Shown in pieces: positions 1 to 9,453 of a stretch of 64,000 nucleotides of DNA. The notes under the pieces were generated by a model, which was not told the origin of the DNA, did no database searches, and saw only the letters and a program-made list of their open reading frames with translations. A program made the position numbers and the translations under genes. This DNA is from Aliiroseovarius zhejiangensis. Its GTDB lineage: Bacteria > Pseudomonadota > Alphaproteobacteria > Rhodobacterales > Rhodobacteraceae. Within the stretch, counting starts at the first letter, position 1. The number at the start of each line of letters is the position of its first letter. The stretch lies in the NCBI RefSeq assembly GCF_014656375.1, contig NZ_BNCH01000008.1, positions 61,481 through 125,480 on the forward strand, given 5' to 3'.

Positions 1-436
1 GCAGGCCGGGCAGGCCTGACAAAAGCCGCTCATAGTCGCCAAGAGGCATTCTGAGCGTGGTTTCGTGCCCCTTCATCACGCCAATCGCGGACCCTTCGCA
101 GGCATAGGGTGTCAGAAGGTCGGTCAAAAGGCTGATCCCGTCATCCGCCGGGGCGGGGGCGGACCATGTGCGGATGTCATCGACCCATGTCGTGCGCATC
201 AGCGCCGCGCCGATTTCCGGAATGATCGCGATGGGCTTGCCCGCGGCAGGCACGAACAGGAACCACGGGCGGGTGGGGCTTTGCCAGAACAGCGTTTGGA
301 AGCCGGTGAAATAGCGCAGCTCCGGCTCGGTCGTCAGGAAAAGCCCCGCCAGCCCGTCGCGCGCCATCAGGGTCTGCGCACGGGCGGTGCGGGCGGCAAA
401 TTCGTCCTCGGGGAAGCCGCGGGGGGGCTCAGACAT
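1..436 (-). CDS. M24/creatinase-family Xaa-Pro aminopeptidase-like protein (partial)
   Basis: Only the N-terminal 145 codons are in the window; the gene runs off the left edge. It starts at ATG 436. The visible part resembles the creatinase N-terminal domain that precedes the M24 metallopeptidase fold, with the stretch LAGLFLTTEPELRYFTGF typical of that domain. Metal-binding residues would lie in the missing C-terminal part, so activity cannot be judged. It is the second gene of an operon: its start overlaps the end of the diaminopropionate ammonia-lyase gene by 8 bases, which suggests translational coupling. Ectoine hydrolase (DoeA/EutD) and other Xaa-Pro dipeptidases share this domain, so the substrate is open; the neighbour suggests use of an amino-acid derivative. 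Confidence 0.75.
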   Translation of the reverse strand, partial: MSEPPRGFPEDEFAARTARAQTLMARDGLAGLFLTTEPELRYFTGFQTLFWQSPTRPWFLFVPAAGKPIAIIPEIGAALMRTTWVDDIRTWSAPAPADDGISLLTDLLTPYACEGSAIGVMKGHETTLRMPLGDYERLLSGLPGL

Positions 437-1622
437 GATCCGCCCCGGCCATGATCGCGGCGAAGATCGCGGGGTCGGTCACACCCTCGGACCCGATCAG
501 AAGCACGCGCGATTGTGCGTCCAGCCCCAGCGCCGCCGCCATGTCGGGCTGGCGCATCACTGCGATCAGGGTGGCCAGTCCTGCCACCGCGCTTTCGCCC
601 GCTTCGATCTGCGCATCGCCACTGTCCCCGTTGGCCAGCAGGCGCATGGTGGGGGCGACGATGCTGTCGGGCATGGTGACGAAATCCTGCGCTTCTTCGC
701 GCAGGATGGCCCAGGCCATTTCGGATGGTTCGCCACAGGACAGGCCCGCCATGATGGTTTCTTCGTGGATCGGCACGGTCGTCGGCACCCCCTTTTGGGC
801 GCTTTCGTAAAGGCAGGCGGCGCGGTCAGGTTCGGTGATGATGACGCGCGGGGCGTCATCGCCCCAATGCTGGCGCAGATAGGCCGCGACCGACGCGGCC
901 AGCCCGCCAACCCCGCCTTGCAGGATGACATGGGAGGGGGCGTCCTCCATCGCCTCGCAGGCTTCGCGCGTCATCACGCCATAGCCTGCCATCACGTCGC
1001 GGGGTGGGTCGGCATAGCCGTCCCACGAGGTGTCAGAGACCACGAACCAGCCGTTTTCATCAGCCTCGGTTCTGGCCAGATCGACCGAGGCGTCATAGTC
1101 GCCGTCGATCCGCACCACATCGGCCCCCAGGTCGCGCATTGCTTGTGCGCGGGTTTCGCTTACCTCGGCATGGATATAGATGCGGCAGGGTGCACCGACA
1201 CGCTGGCACCCCCAAGCCAGCGACCGCCCGTGGTTGCCATCGGTGGCCGAACTGAGGGTGATCCCGGCGCAGGCCTCGGCGTAAGCGCCGCCCCGGATAT
1301 CGGCAAGCGTCACCGGATGCCCCAACCGGGTGCCCAGCTCGCGTTGCAGCACGCGCAGCGCCGCGTAAGCCCCGCCAAGCGCCTTGAAACTGCCCAGACC
1401 AAAACGCGGCCCTTCGTGTTTGTAAGCGATATGCCCCACGCCGATCTGCCCGGCCAACCCGGGCAGGGACACAAGCGGCGTGGGCGCATAGCCGTCCCAG
1501 GCGGTGATTTCATCCCAGGCACGGGCAAAATCATCCGGCGTCAGCACCCGCATTGCGGCGTCGCCCCGTTTCGGAGTCACCGCGACATGGTGCAGGGCGG
1601 CTTGGGCAAACGGGTCGGTCAT
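429..1622 (-). CDS. Diaminopropionate ammonia-lyase (PLP enzyme)
   Basis: A 397-residue fold-type II PLP enzyme. It is expected to convert 2,3-diaminopropionate to pyruvate and two ammonia. The PLP-lysine motif GSFKALGGAYA lies near residue 80, followed by the Ser/Asn/Gly motif SSATDGNHGRSLAWG near residue 130 and a glycine-rich phosphate-binding loop (LQGGVGGLAA) near residue 245. The length matches the family (about 400). I chose ATG 1622 because AAAGGA stands just upstream; an in-frame extension to 1721 has no ribosome-binding site and a poor sequence. It is first in an operon with the M24 peptidase. A threonine dehydratase-like role is the main alternative. Confidence 0.85.
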   Translation of the reverse strand: MTDPFAQAALHHVAVTPKRGDAAMRVLTPDDFARAWDEITAWDGYAPTPLVSLPGLAGQIGVGHIAYKHEGPRFGLGSFKALGGAYAALRVLQRELGTRLGHPVTLADIRGGAYAEACAGITLSSATDGNHGRSLAWGCQRVGAPCRIYIHAEVSETRAQAMRDLGADVVRIDGDYDASVDLARTEADENGWFVVSDTSWDGYADPPRDVMAGYGVMTREACEAMEDAPSHVILQGGVGGLAASVAAYLRQHWGDDAPRVIITEPDRAACLYESAQKGVPTTVPIHEETIMAGLSCGEPSEMAWAILREEAQDFVTMPDSIVAPTMRLLANGDSGDAQIEAGESAVAGLATLIAVMRQPDMAAALGLDAQSRVLLIGSEGVTDPAIFAAIMAGADHV

Positions 1623-1855
1623 GGTCTGTCCTTTCGGCAACGTCCTTGCCAGACTATACGCAGTTGCCCGCATACAAAGCCCCCATTTCCGCCGTTCCGG
1701 CCGGAAAAACCGGCGTTGCAAGGGGGCGCGGCTTGATCCGTAAATTTTGCGTCAAAACTGCCCGCCAGACCGGCTTGCCCCTTGGCGCAAAAGCATATTC
1801 TCGCTAGCGTGGTTGGGCCGGATTGACCGGCAGAGGACCAACCCGGACAGGCGCG
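1623..1855. promoter_or_regulatory. Divergent promoter region
   Basis: This 233-bp stretch separates the minus-strand lyase gene from the plus-strand LuxR-type gene, so both promoters should lie here. At 1745-1757 there is a small inverted repeat (TTTTG-CGT-CAAAA) that could be an operator. No coding sequence is convincing. Confidence 0.4.
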
Positions 1856-3637
1856 ATGGATCGGAAGACAGAGTCCTCTCAGACGCAGGAAGACAGTCTG
1901 ACAGGAAAAACACGCGAAGAAGCGATCGAGCGGCTGTATGACGTGGCGCTTGACCCGACGCGGTACGAGACATTGCTGGATGTCTGGGAAACCGCGATTG
2001 CGCCCCTGCGCGAAGGGGCGGATTTCAGCGCGCCGCGCCTGTTGGACGACCCCACCATCGCCAGCCATTTCGACCGCGCGGGTGCCTTTCTGGACCGGCT
2101 GGACCAAAGCAGCACGCAGACCCAGTTGAACGCGGTGCTGGCCCCTTTCGACAAGGTCGCGGCGTTTCTGTTTGACGCGCGTCACAAGGTGGCAGCGGTG
2201 AACCCGGCGGCGCGCGCGCTGTTGGGGCTGGAGGTCGGGGCCGAGCTTGGGTCGATGCTGGTCAATGTGGACGACATCGGCAGCATCCTGACCACCGCCC
2301 ATTCGCTGCTGAACGGGCAGGGGGAAAACGCCGCCGTCTTGCGGCTGAGGTCACGCGGCAAGGGGCATTTCATCGTGGTGCGCCTGCAGGTGCGGCAGGT
2401 GGGATCGGGCGAGCGTTACGTGCTGGCGGCCTCGTCCGAGGTCAGTTGCCCGGCGGGCTTTTCCGACATTCTGAAACGGGCCTTCGATCTGACCACCGCC
2501 GAGGCGGATGTGGTTCAAAGCCTTGTGGAATGCTGCTCGGTCAAAGAGATCGCCGAGCAACGGGGGCGGTCGATTGACACCGTGCGGGCGCAGATCAAGT
2601 CGATCCTGTCCAAGACGGAAACCCGGTCGCAGGTCGAACTGGTGCGGCTGGCGCTGTCCTTGATGGACATGTCCAACCTGACGATCAAGGCGGACCCCGG
2701 CCCGCGGATGCTGAGCCGTGGCTACGCCAGCCTTGAGGCGCGGCCTTTCAAGACGCTGGTCACGCCGGACGGGCGGCGGCTGGATTATCTTGTGCTGGGC
2801 GCGCCCAAGGGTGTGCCGCTTTTGTATCTGCCGCTGGATTACGGGCTGGTGCGCTGGCCGGCCTCGGCCGAGGCGGAAGCGACCCGGCGCGGCATTCGCG
2901 TCATCGTGCCTGTGCGGGCGGGGTATGGGATGTCGGACATGGTGTCGAAACGGCAGGATTACGATGCGCTGGCCACGCAGGACACATTGCAGGTTCTGGA
3001 CGCCGAACAGGTCACGCGCTGCCCGGTGATCAGTCTGGGATCGGACAGTTTCTATGCGATGAAGCTGGCCACCCATGACCCCGACCGGATCAGCGCGATC
3101 ATCGCGGCGGCGGGTATCTTGCCGATGACCCGGCGCGAGCAATACGAACGGATGGAGAAGTGGCACCGCTTCATCCTGGCGGGCGCGAAATACACGCCGC
3201 ACCTGCTGCCGTTCATGGTGAAGGCCGGGTTTTATCTGGCGCGCAGGATCGGCAAGCGGGGGTTCATCCACGCGGTCTATGGGAATTGCCCGGCCGATGT
3301 CGAAACCTTTGAAAACCCCGAGGTTTACGAGGCCATCGTCACCGGGTCGGACACCGCGCTGACCGATGATTTCGCCGCGCATGAAGCGTTTTCGCGCATG
3401 GTGCTGGGCGAACAGAAAAGCGACTGGTCGCCGATGGTCGATGCGCTGCGTGGCAAGCTGCCGGTGGTGTTCTTCAACGGCACCCAGGATCCGCAGGTGC
3501 CGGTCGCCTCGCTTGACGAGTTTCGACAGGATCACGACTGGATCGACTATCGCATCTATGACGACAGCGGGCAGCTGATTTTCTTCCGCCACTGGCAGGC
3601 GGTGTTGGACGAGGCCGAAAAGCACCTGGCGCGTTAA
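1856..3637 (+). CDS. LuxR-type HTH regulator fused to alpha/beta-hydrolase domain
   Basis: A 593-residue two-part protein. The first ~200 residues look like a PAS-type sensor region. Residues about 210-270 form a LuxR/FixJ-type HTH (LTTAEADVVQSLVECCSVKE, then the recognition helix RSIDTVRAQIKSILSK). Residues about 285-593 resemble an alpha/beta hydrolase. The hydrolase signature is degenerate: the nucleophile elbow reads LGSDSF instead of GxSxG, and the usual GH near the C-terminus is GQ (DSGQLIFF). I infer a ligand-binding or vestigial domain, not a clear enzyme. The first ATG is 1856; TTG 1823 in frame is an alternative start. A perfect palindrome follows 4 bases after the stop. The target genes are unknown. 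Confidence 0.75.
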   Translation: MDRKTESSQTQEDSLTGKTREEAIERLYDVALDPTRYETLLDVWETAIAPLREGADFSAPRLLDDPTIASHFDRAGAFLDRLDQSSTQTQLNAVLAPFDKVAAFLFDARHKVAAVNPAARALLGLEVGAELGSMLVNVDDIGSILTTAHSLLNGQGENAAVLRLRSRGKGHFIVVRLQVRQVGSGERYVLAASSEVSCPAGFSDILKRAFDLTTAEADVVQSLVECCSVKEIAEQRGRSIDTVRAQIKSILSKTETRSQVELVRLALSLMDMSNLTIKADPGPRMLSRGYASLEARPFKTLVTPDGRRLDYLVLGAPKGVPLLYLPLDYGLVRWPASAEAEATRRGIRVIVPVRAGYGMSDMVSKRQDYDALATQDTLQVLDAEQVTRCPVISLGSDSFYAMKLATHDPDRISAIIAAAGILPMTRREQYERMEKWHRFILAGAKYTPHLLPFMVKAGFYLARRIGKRGFIHAVYGNCPADVETFENPEVYEAIVTGSDTALTDDFAAHEAFSRMVLGEQKSDWSPMVDALRGKLPVVFFNGTQDPQVPVASLDEFRQDHDWIDYRIYDDSGQLIFFRHWQAVLDEAEKHLAR

Positions 3638-3641
3638 CTTT

Positions 3642-3657
3642 TACCCAATGTTGGGTA
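3642..3657. repeat. Perfect 16-bp palindrome
   Basis: TACCCAATGTTGGGTA is fully self-complementary and begins 4 bases after the LuxR-type gene. It has no T-run, so it is not a typical intrinsic terminator. It could be a regulator binding site. Confidence 0.45.
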
Positions 3658-4159
3658 TGACCCCCGCCGGCGATGCCCCTAGCGTCGAAGATATTGAAAC
3701 TAAGATATTTCAAGTTGCCAGACGTATTCCCAATTACAGGGAAAGTCCCGAATTGCTGCTTTGCAGGAGTTCACGGATCATTGGCCCGGTTCCATGGGCT
3801 TCGCGTTGATCTGAGAAGGGGGTGGGCGTATGGTGGCGGCACGGGGAATTTGCTGTCGGGAAACCCGTCTGCAACCCCCGTGTTTTCAACTCTTTCGGTG
3901 ATGCCATCGGACCGTGGACTTCCTGCCGTGGTTCGGTGGCATTTCCTTTGACTGGATCCGGGTCGGACCTGCGGGATGGAGCGGCACCATGGGCAATTCG
4001 TTGCGACGCGGCGGATTGCCCGTTCCGCGTTGCATTTCCGCGCCTGTCCGCGCGACTTTGCGATGGGCAACAAGTTTGTGATTGAGGTTCTCGTTCAACC
4101 ATGACACGCAGGGCTTGCCCGTCTTTCCCGCCAAAAACCGTCAGGAAAAACGGGCTTTC

Positions 4160-4173
4160 TTAACAATAGTCAA
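4160..4173 (+). promoter_or_regulatory. FNR/Nnr-like box upstream of norC
   Basis: TTAAC-AATA-GTCAA is one mismatch from a symmetric FNR/Dnr/NnrR-type site. A -41.5 placement predicts transcription from about 4208, leaving a 24-base leader that contains the GGAGG before norC ATG 4232. The predicted -10 (TAGTCC, 4196-4201) is weak. Confidence 0.65.
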
Positions 4174-4231
4174 GCTGCTTGCGCGCGGCTTGGACTAGTC
4201 CGAGACTCGGATAACTGAACTGGAGGCCAAT

Positions 4232-4684
4232 ATGCGAGAAGTCATGACCAAGACCATGGCGCGTAACGTGTTCTATGGCGGCTCGTTGTTTTTCATCGTG
4301 GTCTTTTTGATCCTGTCGGCGCACTCGGTGCGATACGTGGTGACCAAATCGACCGCAAATGCGGAACTGACGGAAAGCGTAGCACGCGGCAAACATGTGT
4401 GGGAAAAGAACGCCTGCATCAACTGCCATACTTTGATGGGCGAGGGGGCGTATTTTGCACCCGAGCTGCAAAACGTGATGTCCCGGTGGGGTGTCGCCGA
4501 CGACCCGGAAGCGGCCTTCGAGGTGCTGAAGGGCTGGATGGAAGCACAACCGACCGGCATCGAGGGACGGCGTCAAATGCCGCAATTCAACCTGAGCGAC
4601 GAACAGATTCGCGAACTTGCAGACTTCTTCCTGTGGGTGAACCAGATCGACGCGCAGGGCTGGCCCCCGAACGAGGCGGGCTAA
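4232..4684 (+). CDS. norC: Nitric oxide reductase cytochrome c subunit NorC
   Basis: A 150-residue membrane-anchored monoheme cytochrome c that passes electrons to NorB in cNor, which reduces 2 NO to N2O. One N-terminal membrane helix spans about residues 15-35 and anchors the periplasmic domain. The heme-binding motif CINCH is at 62-66, and a C-terminal Met in RRQMPQF is a likely axial ligand. Length and motif spacing are normal for the family. GGAGG sits 7 bases before ATG 4232. It is the first gene of norCBQDEF, 21 bases before norB, and follows an FNR/Nnr-like box. Confidence 0.97.
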   Translation: MREVMTKTMARNVFYGGSLFFIVVFLILSAHSVRYVVTKSTANAELTESVARGKHVWEKNACINCHTLMGEGAYFAPELQNVMSRWGVADDPEAAFEVLKGWMEAQPTGIEGRRQMPQFNLSDEQIRELADFFLWVNQIDAQGWPPNEAG

Positions 4685-4705
4685 GGCCGGAAGAGGAGAC
4701 GTGAA

Positions 4706-6076
4706 ATGAAATATCAAACACAAAAAATTGCCTACTGGTACTTCCTGGCAGCGATGGCGGTCTTTGCCGTTCAGGTGCTGGGCGGGCTGTGGGCCGGCTG
4801 GATCTATGTCAGCCCGAACTTCCTGTCCGAGCTGATGCCGTTCAACATCGTACGCATGTTGCACACCAACGCGCTGATCGTCTGGCTGTTGCTGGGCTTC
4901 TTCGGGGCCGCATATTTCCTTGTACCGGAAGAGGCCGAGCGCGAGATGCATTCGCCGATGCTGGCCTATATCCAGCTTGGCATTCTGCTTCTGGGCACCG
5001 CGGGCGCGGTCGTGACCTATACGTTCGACCTGTTCCACGGCAACTGGCTGCTGGGCATGGAAGGGCGCGAGTTCATTGAACAGCCCGTCTGGGTCAAGGT
5101 CGGCATCGTCGTTGCCGCCCTGATCTTCCTGTACAACGTATCGCTGACGGTTCTGAAGGGTCGCAAGACCGCGATCACGAACGTGCTGCTTCTGGGCCTT
5201 TGGGGTCTGGCGCTTCTGTTCCTGTTTGCCTTCTACAACCCGGCCAACCTGTCTTTGGACAAAATGTTCTGGTGGTACATCGTGCACCTGTGGGTGGAAG
5301 GCACCTGGGAACTGGTGATGGCCTCGATCCTGGCCTTCCTGCTTCTGAAGCTGACCGGCGTGGACCGCGAGATCATCGAAAAGTGGCTTTACATCATTGT
5401 GGCCACCGCGCTGTTCTCGGGCATTCTGGGCACCGGGCACCACTACTACTGGATCGGTCTGCCGAGCTATTGGCAGTGGATCGGGTCCATCTTCTCGACG
5501 CTTGAGGTGATCCCCTTCTTCGCAATGATGAGCTTCAGCTTCGTCATGGTGTGGAAAGGCAAACGCGACCACCCGAACAAGGCGGCCCTTCTGTGGGCGC
5601 TGGGTGCCGCAACCGTCGCCTTCTTCGGCGCGGGTGTGTGGGGCTTCCTGCATACGCTGCACGGTGTGAACTATTACACCCACGGCACGCAGATCACCGC
5701 GGCCCACGGTCACCTGGCCTTCTTCGGCGCCTATGTGTCGGTGAACCTGGCGATCATCACCTATGCCATGCCGATCCTGCGCGGACGTGATCCGTACAAC
5801 CAGGTTCTGAACATGGCGAGCTTCTGGCTGATGACCGGCGGTATGTCCTTCATGACCTTCGTGCTGACCTTTGCCGGCACGGTTCAGACCCACATGCAAC
5901 GTGTGCTGGGCGAGAACTTCATGGAGATCCAGGAAGGCGTGCACCTGTTCTTCATCATGCGGTGGGTCTCGGGCCTGGCGGTGGTGATCGGTGCGATCCT
6001 GTTCATCTATGCACAACTGGTGCCGCGTCGCGAGATCATCGAGCCGACGGACCAGTATGAAAGCGAAGGGGCCTGA
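4706..6076 (+). CDS. norB: Nitric oxide reductase large subunit NorB
   Basis: A 456-residue polytopic membrane protein of the heme-copper oxidase superfamily with about 12 helices. It carries heme b, heme b3 and non-heme FeB, the site where NO is reduced. Conserved histidines are visible in RMLHTNALIVW (low-spin heme), HLWVEGTWE and GTGHHYYWIG (FeB), and HGHLAFFGAY plus VQTHMQRV near the C-terminus. The glutamate in HLWVEGTWE is expected near the active site. It follows norC after GAGGAG-type spacing and is followed after one base by norQ, so the two are probably translated in a coupled way. Confidence 0.97.
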   Translation: MKYQTQKIAYWYFLAAMAVFAVQVLGGLWAGWIYVSPNFLSELMPFNIVRMLHTNALIVWLLLGFFGAAYFLVPEEAEREMHSPMLAYIQLGILLLGTAGAVVTYTFDLFHGNWLLGMEGREFIEQPVWVKVGIVVAALIFLYNVSLTVLKGRKTAITNVLLLGLWGLALLFLFAFYNPANLSLDKMFWWYIVHLWVEGTWELVMASILAFLLLKLTGVDREIIEKWLYIIVATALFSGILGTGHHYYWIGLPSYWQWIGSIFSTLEVIPFFAMMSFSFVMVWKGKRDHPNKAALLWALGAATVAFFGAGVWGFLHTLHGVNYYTHGTQITAAHGHLAFFGAYVSVNLAIITYAMPILRGRDPYNQVLNMASFWLMTGGMSFMTFVLTFAGTVQTHMQRVLGENFMEIQEGVHLFFIMRWVSGLAVVIGAILFIYAQLVPRREIIEPTDQYESEGA

Positions 6077-6077
6077 T

Positions 6078-6884
6078 ATGGCTGCCGTTGATACCAAAAC
6101 GGAGGGGGCTTCGGCCCCCTTCTACTCACCCGTTTCTGACGAATGCGATGTTTTCGAAGCCGCCGAACGCCACGGGCTGCCGCTGCTTCTGAAAGGTCCG
6201 ACCGGTTGCGGCAAGACCCGCTTCGTCGCCCATATGGCCGCCCGCCTGGGTCGCCCCCTCTATACCGTTGCCTGTCACGATGACCTGTCCGCGTCCGACC
6301 TTGTGGGTCGCTACCTGCTGAAAGGCGGGGAAACGGTCTGGGTCGATGGCCCGCTGACCCGCGCCGTGCGGGAAGGGGCGATCTGTTATCTGGACGAGGT
6401 GGTCGAGGCGCGCAAGGATGTGACCGTCGTTCTGCACCCGCTGACCGATGACCGTCGCATCCTGCCACTGGACAAGACCGGCGAAGAGATCGAGGCCGCC
6501 CCCGGCTTCATGCTCGTAGCCAGTTACAACCCGGGCTATCAGAACATCCTGAAAACCCTGAAACCCTCGACCCGGCAGCGTTTTCTGTCGATCGACTTCG
6601 ACTTCCCGTCGCAAGATCGCGAGGTTGACATCGTGACGCGCGAAAGCGGGTTGGATGCCGAACGGGTGACATCGCTTGTCCGGCTGGCCAACAAGCTGCG
6701 CGGCCTGAAAGGGCAGGATCTGGAAGAGGGCGTTTCGACCCGTCTGGTGATCTATTGCGCCACGCTGATCGAAGATGGGATGCCCGTGGACCGTGCCATC
6801 CGCACGGCGATGATCGAACCTCTGTCCGATGACGATGACGTCAAGCAAGGGCTGATGGATCTGGTCACCGCGATCTATGGCTGA
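6078..6884 (+). CDS. norQ: MoxR-type AAA+ ATPase NorQ
   Basis: A 268-residue AAA+ ATPase needed for assembly or activation of NO reductase, likely by helping insert the non-heme iron into NorB together with NorD. Walker A (GPTGCGKT) is near residue 37 and Walker B (ICYLDEVVEA) near 105. A sensor-1 type asparagine is in VASYNPGYQ. The ATG at 6078 begins one base after the norB stop; the open frame extends further upstream but only through norB. The next gene, norD, starts 77 bases downstream, and the gap holds no gene. Confidence 0.95.
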   Translation: MAAVDTKTEGASAPFYSPVSDECDVFEAAERHGLPLLLKGPTGCGKTRFVAHMAARLGRPLYTVACHDDLSASDLVGRYLLKGGETVWVDGPLTRAVREGAICYLDEVVEARKDVTVVLHPLTDDRRILPLDKTGEEIEAAPGFMLVASYNPGYQNILKTLKPSTRQRFLSIDFDFPSQDREVDIVTRESGLDAERVTSLVRLANKLRGLKGQDLEEGVSTRLVIYCATLIEDGMPVDRAIRTAMIEPLSDDDDVKQGLMDLVTAIYG

Positions 6885-6961
6885 TGCCACCCCCGCGACC
6901 GGCCAACGGGTCGGTCGCAGGTTTCCCAATCTGGACGACAACCTGACACCCGAGGTTCCCC

Positions 6962-8908
6962 ATGTCCGAACGCATTTTCGACCCTTTCGAGCCGGAAGAA
7001 ACCGTTGGCAAGATCTGGCACAAATATGCCAGCCGCCTGGACGCCCCCGGCCTGCATGACGACACCGCCGTGTCGCTGGCCGAGGTCGAGGGCCGCCTTG
7101 GCGTCTTTTTCCGCGGCCTTGGCGGGTCACACGCGACCGAGATCAAGCAGGCCAGCGCCGCCGCCTCGCATCACCGGCTGTCGTTCCGCCGCTCGCTGGG
7201 CACCTGGCGCGAGATGCAGGCCCGCCCCAGTTTCGATGGCGAGGCGCTGCGCCTGCCCGAAACCATCGCCGAATTTCCCGCCCGCGAGGCCAACGCGGCG
7301 CTTTACTTCTGGCTGGTCGCGTCCGTGGCCCATGCGCCCGAGCCGGTGGGCGACGGTGATCCGCTGCGTGCCGATCTGCGCGCGCTGCGTGCCTCGATCG
7401 CCATGACGCAGGCCACGCTGGCCGATTGCCCCGGCCTGCGCGGGTTTTATGAAACCCTTGTCGGCGCGTGTCGCGCGATGCGACCTGACGCCAAGCTGCC
7501 CGGTGTCGAAGCTGCGTTGGAAGCGGCGATTGATCACCTTCTGGGCGGGCCGGAGCCTGCGCGCAAACTGGCGAAAGAATTTGTGACGCTGATCCGTCAA
7601 CCCGATGCGGACCTGTCGCATGTCATCGCCCCGCGCGGCTATCGCCCGTTCCGCCCGGTGCCGATGTGGCCTGACCTGCGCCCGATGGCGGCACGGATGC
7701 CGGTGGACCGTTTGGGCGAAGGGGACGAGGAACAAGGCAGCGGACCGGGGGACGAGGCCGAAGGCACCAAGGCTGCCCGCCGATCAGAAAGCGATCAGGC
7801 CGAACGGCGTGACAGCCTGATCCTGCACAAGTTCGAGGCGATCTTCTCGTGGGTCGAAAGCCTGAACATGAACCGGCGCATCGAAGATGACGACGAGGAC
7901 AACGCCCGCCGCGCCGCTGAGGATCAGGACGAGCTGGCGCTGGGGCAGGTGTCGAAAAAGACCGCGACGCGGCTGAAGTTCCACCTTGATCTGTCGCCCG
8001 AAGATGCCGAGCGCGAGCGCCTGTCGGGCAAGCATCTGTATCCCGAATGGGATCACCGCACATCAAGTTATATCCCCGATCACGCCCGCGTGCTGTCTAG
8101 CATCGCGGACGAGGTCGAGGCGATCGAACATGACCCCGCCACCCACCGCCGTATCCGCGCCGTGAAACGCCAGTTCGAGGCGTTGCGCCCGAAACGGGTG
8201 ATCCTGCCGCGCCAGTTGGATGGCGACGAATTGGACCTTGAGGCCGCGATTGCGGCACAGGTCGAGCTGCGCGCGACGGGTCGGTCCAGCGACAGGGTGT
8301 ATCGCGCGGCGCGGGTGATGGAACGGGATCTGGCGATCTCGGTCCTGATGGATGTGTCCCGCTCGACCGAAAGCGCGATTGGCGACCGGCAGGTGATCGA
8401 CGTGGAAAAAGAGGCGCTGACCGCGATGGCCTGGGGGCTGGACGCCTGCGGCGACGATTTCGCGATTCACACATTCTCGTCCCTGAAACGGGGCCGCGTC
8501 TTTGTGCAGGAATGCAAGGGGTTCGACGAAAAGATGGGCCCGCGCGTCGAGGCGCGGATCGGCGGGCTAACGCCGGCTTTCTATACGCGGTTGGGCGCGG
8601 CGATCCGTCATGCCTCGGCCGAGTTGGACGAGCGCCCCAACACCCGCCGCCTGCTTCTGGTCATCACCGATGGCAAGCCCAATGATCTGGATCATTACGA
8701 AGGCCGCCACGGGATCGAGGACAGCCGCATGGCGGTGCGCGAGGCGCGGATGAAGGGTCATGCCGTGTATGGCGTCGTCGTCGATCAGAAAGGGCAGGGC
8801 TGGGTGAACCGCATTTTCGGGGCGGATGGATTTTCCATCGTGCCGGACCCCACGCGGCTGACTGCCGCATTGCCCGAGATCTATCGCCAGATTACCGGTG
8901 GGGCATGA
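6962..8908 (+). CDS. norD: Nitric oxide reductase activation protein NorD (vWA domain)
   Basis: A 648-residue cytoplasmic protein that partners NorQ in activating cNor. The C-terminal ~200 residues form a von Willebrand factor A domain with the metal-ion site motif DVSRST (DxSxS) near residue 460 and a second acidic loop, [14 protein letters not shown]. The middle of the protein is rich in charged residues ([18 protein letters not shown]), a normal feature of the family. The stop overlaps the norE start in the ATGA manner at 8905-8908. Confidence 0.95.
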   Translation: MSERIFDPFEPEETVGKIWHKYASRLDAPGLHDDTAVSLAEVEGRLGVFFRGLGGSHATEIKQASAAASHHRLSFRRSLGTWREMQARPSFDGEALRLPETIAEFPAREANAALYFWLVASVAHAPEPVGDGDPLRADLRALRASIAMTQATLADCPGLRGFYETLVGACRAMRPDAKLPGVEAALEAAIDHLLGGPEPARKLAKEFVTLIRQPDADLSHVIAPRGYRPFRPVPMWPDLRPMAARMPVDRLGEGDEEQGSGPGDEAEGTKAARRSESDQAERRDSLILHKFEAIFSWVESLNMNRRIEDDDEDNARRAAEDQDELALGQVSKKTATRLKFHLDLSPEDAERERLSGKHLYPEWDHRTSSYIPDHARVLSSIADEVEAIEHDPATHRRIRAVKRQFEALRPKRVILPRQLDGDELDLEAAIAAQVELRATGRSSDRVYRAARVMERDLAISVLMDVSRSTESAIGDRQVIDVEKEALTAMAWGLDACGDDFAIHTFSSLKRGRVFVQECKGFDEKMGPRVEARIGGLTPAFYTRLGAAIRHASAELDERPNTRRLLLVITDGKPNDLDHYEGRHGIEDSRMAVREARMKGHAVYGVVVDQKGQGWVNRIFGADGFSIVPDPTRLTAALPEIYRQITGGA

Positions 8909-9453
8909 CGGATCAAACATCGGTTTTGGATGAACTGCCCGGCGATCTGATGATCTGGGTGTTGATCGTGTCGGAGCTTCTGGTCTTCGGCGCGGGGCTT
9001 TTGGCGTTTCTGGGGATGCGCGCGATGGACCCGGCAGGCTTTGCCGCCGATCAGGCCGCGCTGAACCGCGTCGCGGGGGCGGCCAACACCATCGTGCTTG
9101 TCACCAGCGGCTATTGTGCGGCGCGGGCGGTCAATGCCTTTGACCACTCGCTGCGGGCCATGCGCCTGTGGCTGGCGGCAGCGATGGGGTTCGGCATCGT
9201 GTTTCTGGTGGTCAAATGGTATGAATACGCCGAAAAGGCCCGCCACGGGATCGGGATCGAGACCAGCGATTTCTTCACCTTCTATTACCTGCTCACCGGG
9301 TTTCACGCGCTGCATGTGGTGGCGGGGCTGATCATCTTCGCGCTTCTGATGCGCTGGGGCACGCATCGCAACCTCGAAGCGGGCGCCGCCTTCTGGCACA
9401 TGGTCGATCTGGTCTGGGTCTTGCTGTTTCCCATCATCTATCTGGTGCACTGA
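8905..9453 (+). CDS. norE: Cytochrome c oxidase subunit III-like protein NorE
   Basis: A 182-residue membrane protein with five predicted helices, related to subunit III of heme-copper oxidases. Helix-forming stretches include [40 protein letters not shown] and the C-terminal [11 protein letters not shown]. NorE is not part of the purified NorCB core but supports full NO reductase activity in relatives. It overlaps norD by 4 bases, and its last base is the first base of norF, so coupling is tight. Confidence 0.9.
   Translation: MTDQTSVLDELPGDLMIWVLIVSELLVFGAGLLAFLGMRAMDPAGFAADQAALNRVAGAANTIVLVTSGYCAARAVNAFDHSLRAMRLWLAAAMGFGIVFLVVKWYEYAEKARHGIGIETSDFFTFYYLLTGFHALHVVAGLIIFALLMRWGTHRNLEAGAAFWHMVDLVWVLLFPIIYLVH

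Larger units (their letters stand above)
3638..4231. other. Non-coding region upstream of nor operon
   Basis: About 590 bases with no credible gene; the open frames here have no ribosome-binding site or family-like sequence. It contains the palindrome at 3642, a loose inverted repeat (TTGAAA...TTTCAA) near 3692-3712, and at its right end the FNR-like box and ribosome-binding site of norC. A second near-palindrome, TTGGACTAGTCCGA, lies at 4190-4203, between the box and the start codon. Confidence 0.5.

Noticed and set aside
387..1736. 449-codon plus-strand frame opposite the diaminopropionate lyase
   Set aside because: Antisense shadow; the PLP motifs are all on the minus strand.
4190..4203. 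Near-palindrome TTGGACTAGTCCGA as the activator site of norC
   Set aside because: Its centre is only 35 bases from the norC start, so a -41.5 placement would put transcription inside the gene; the box at 4160 fits better.
4160..6097. 645-codon open frame on the minus strand across norC and norB
   Set aside because: It is antisense to two unmistakable nor genes, is rich in His/Gln/Arg as expected for a reverse-complement artefact of high-GC coding DNA, and has no family match or ribosome-binding site.
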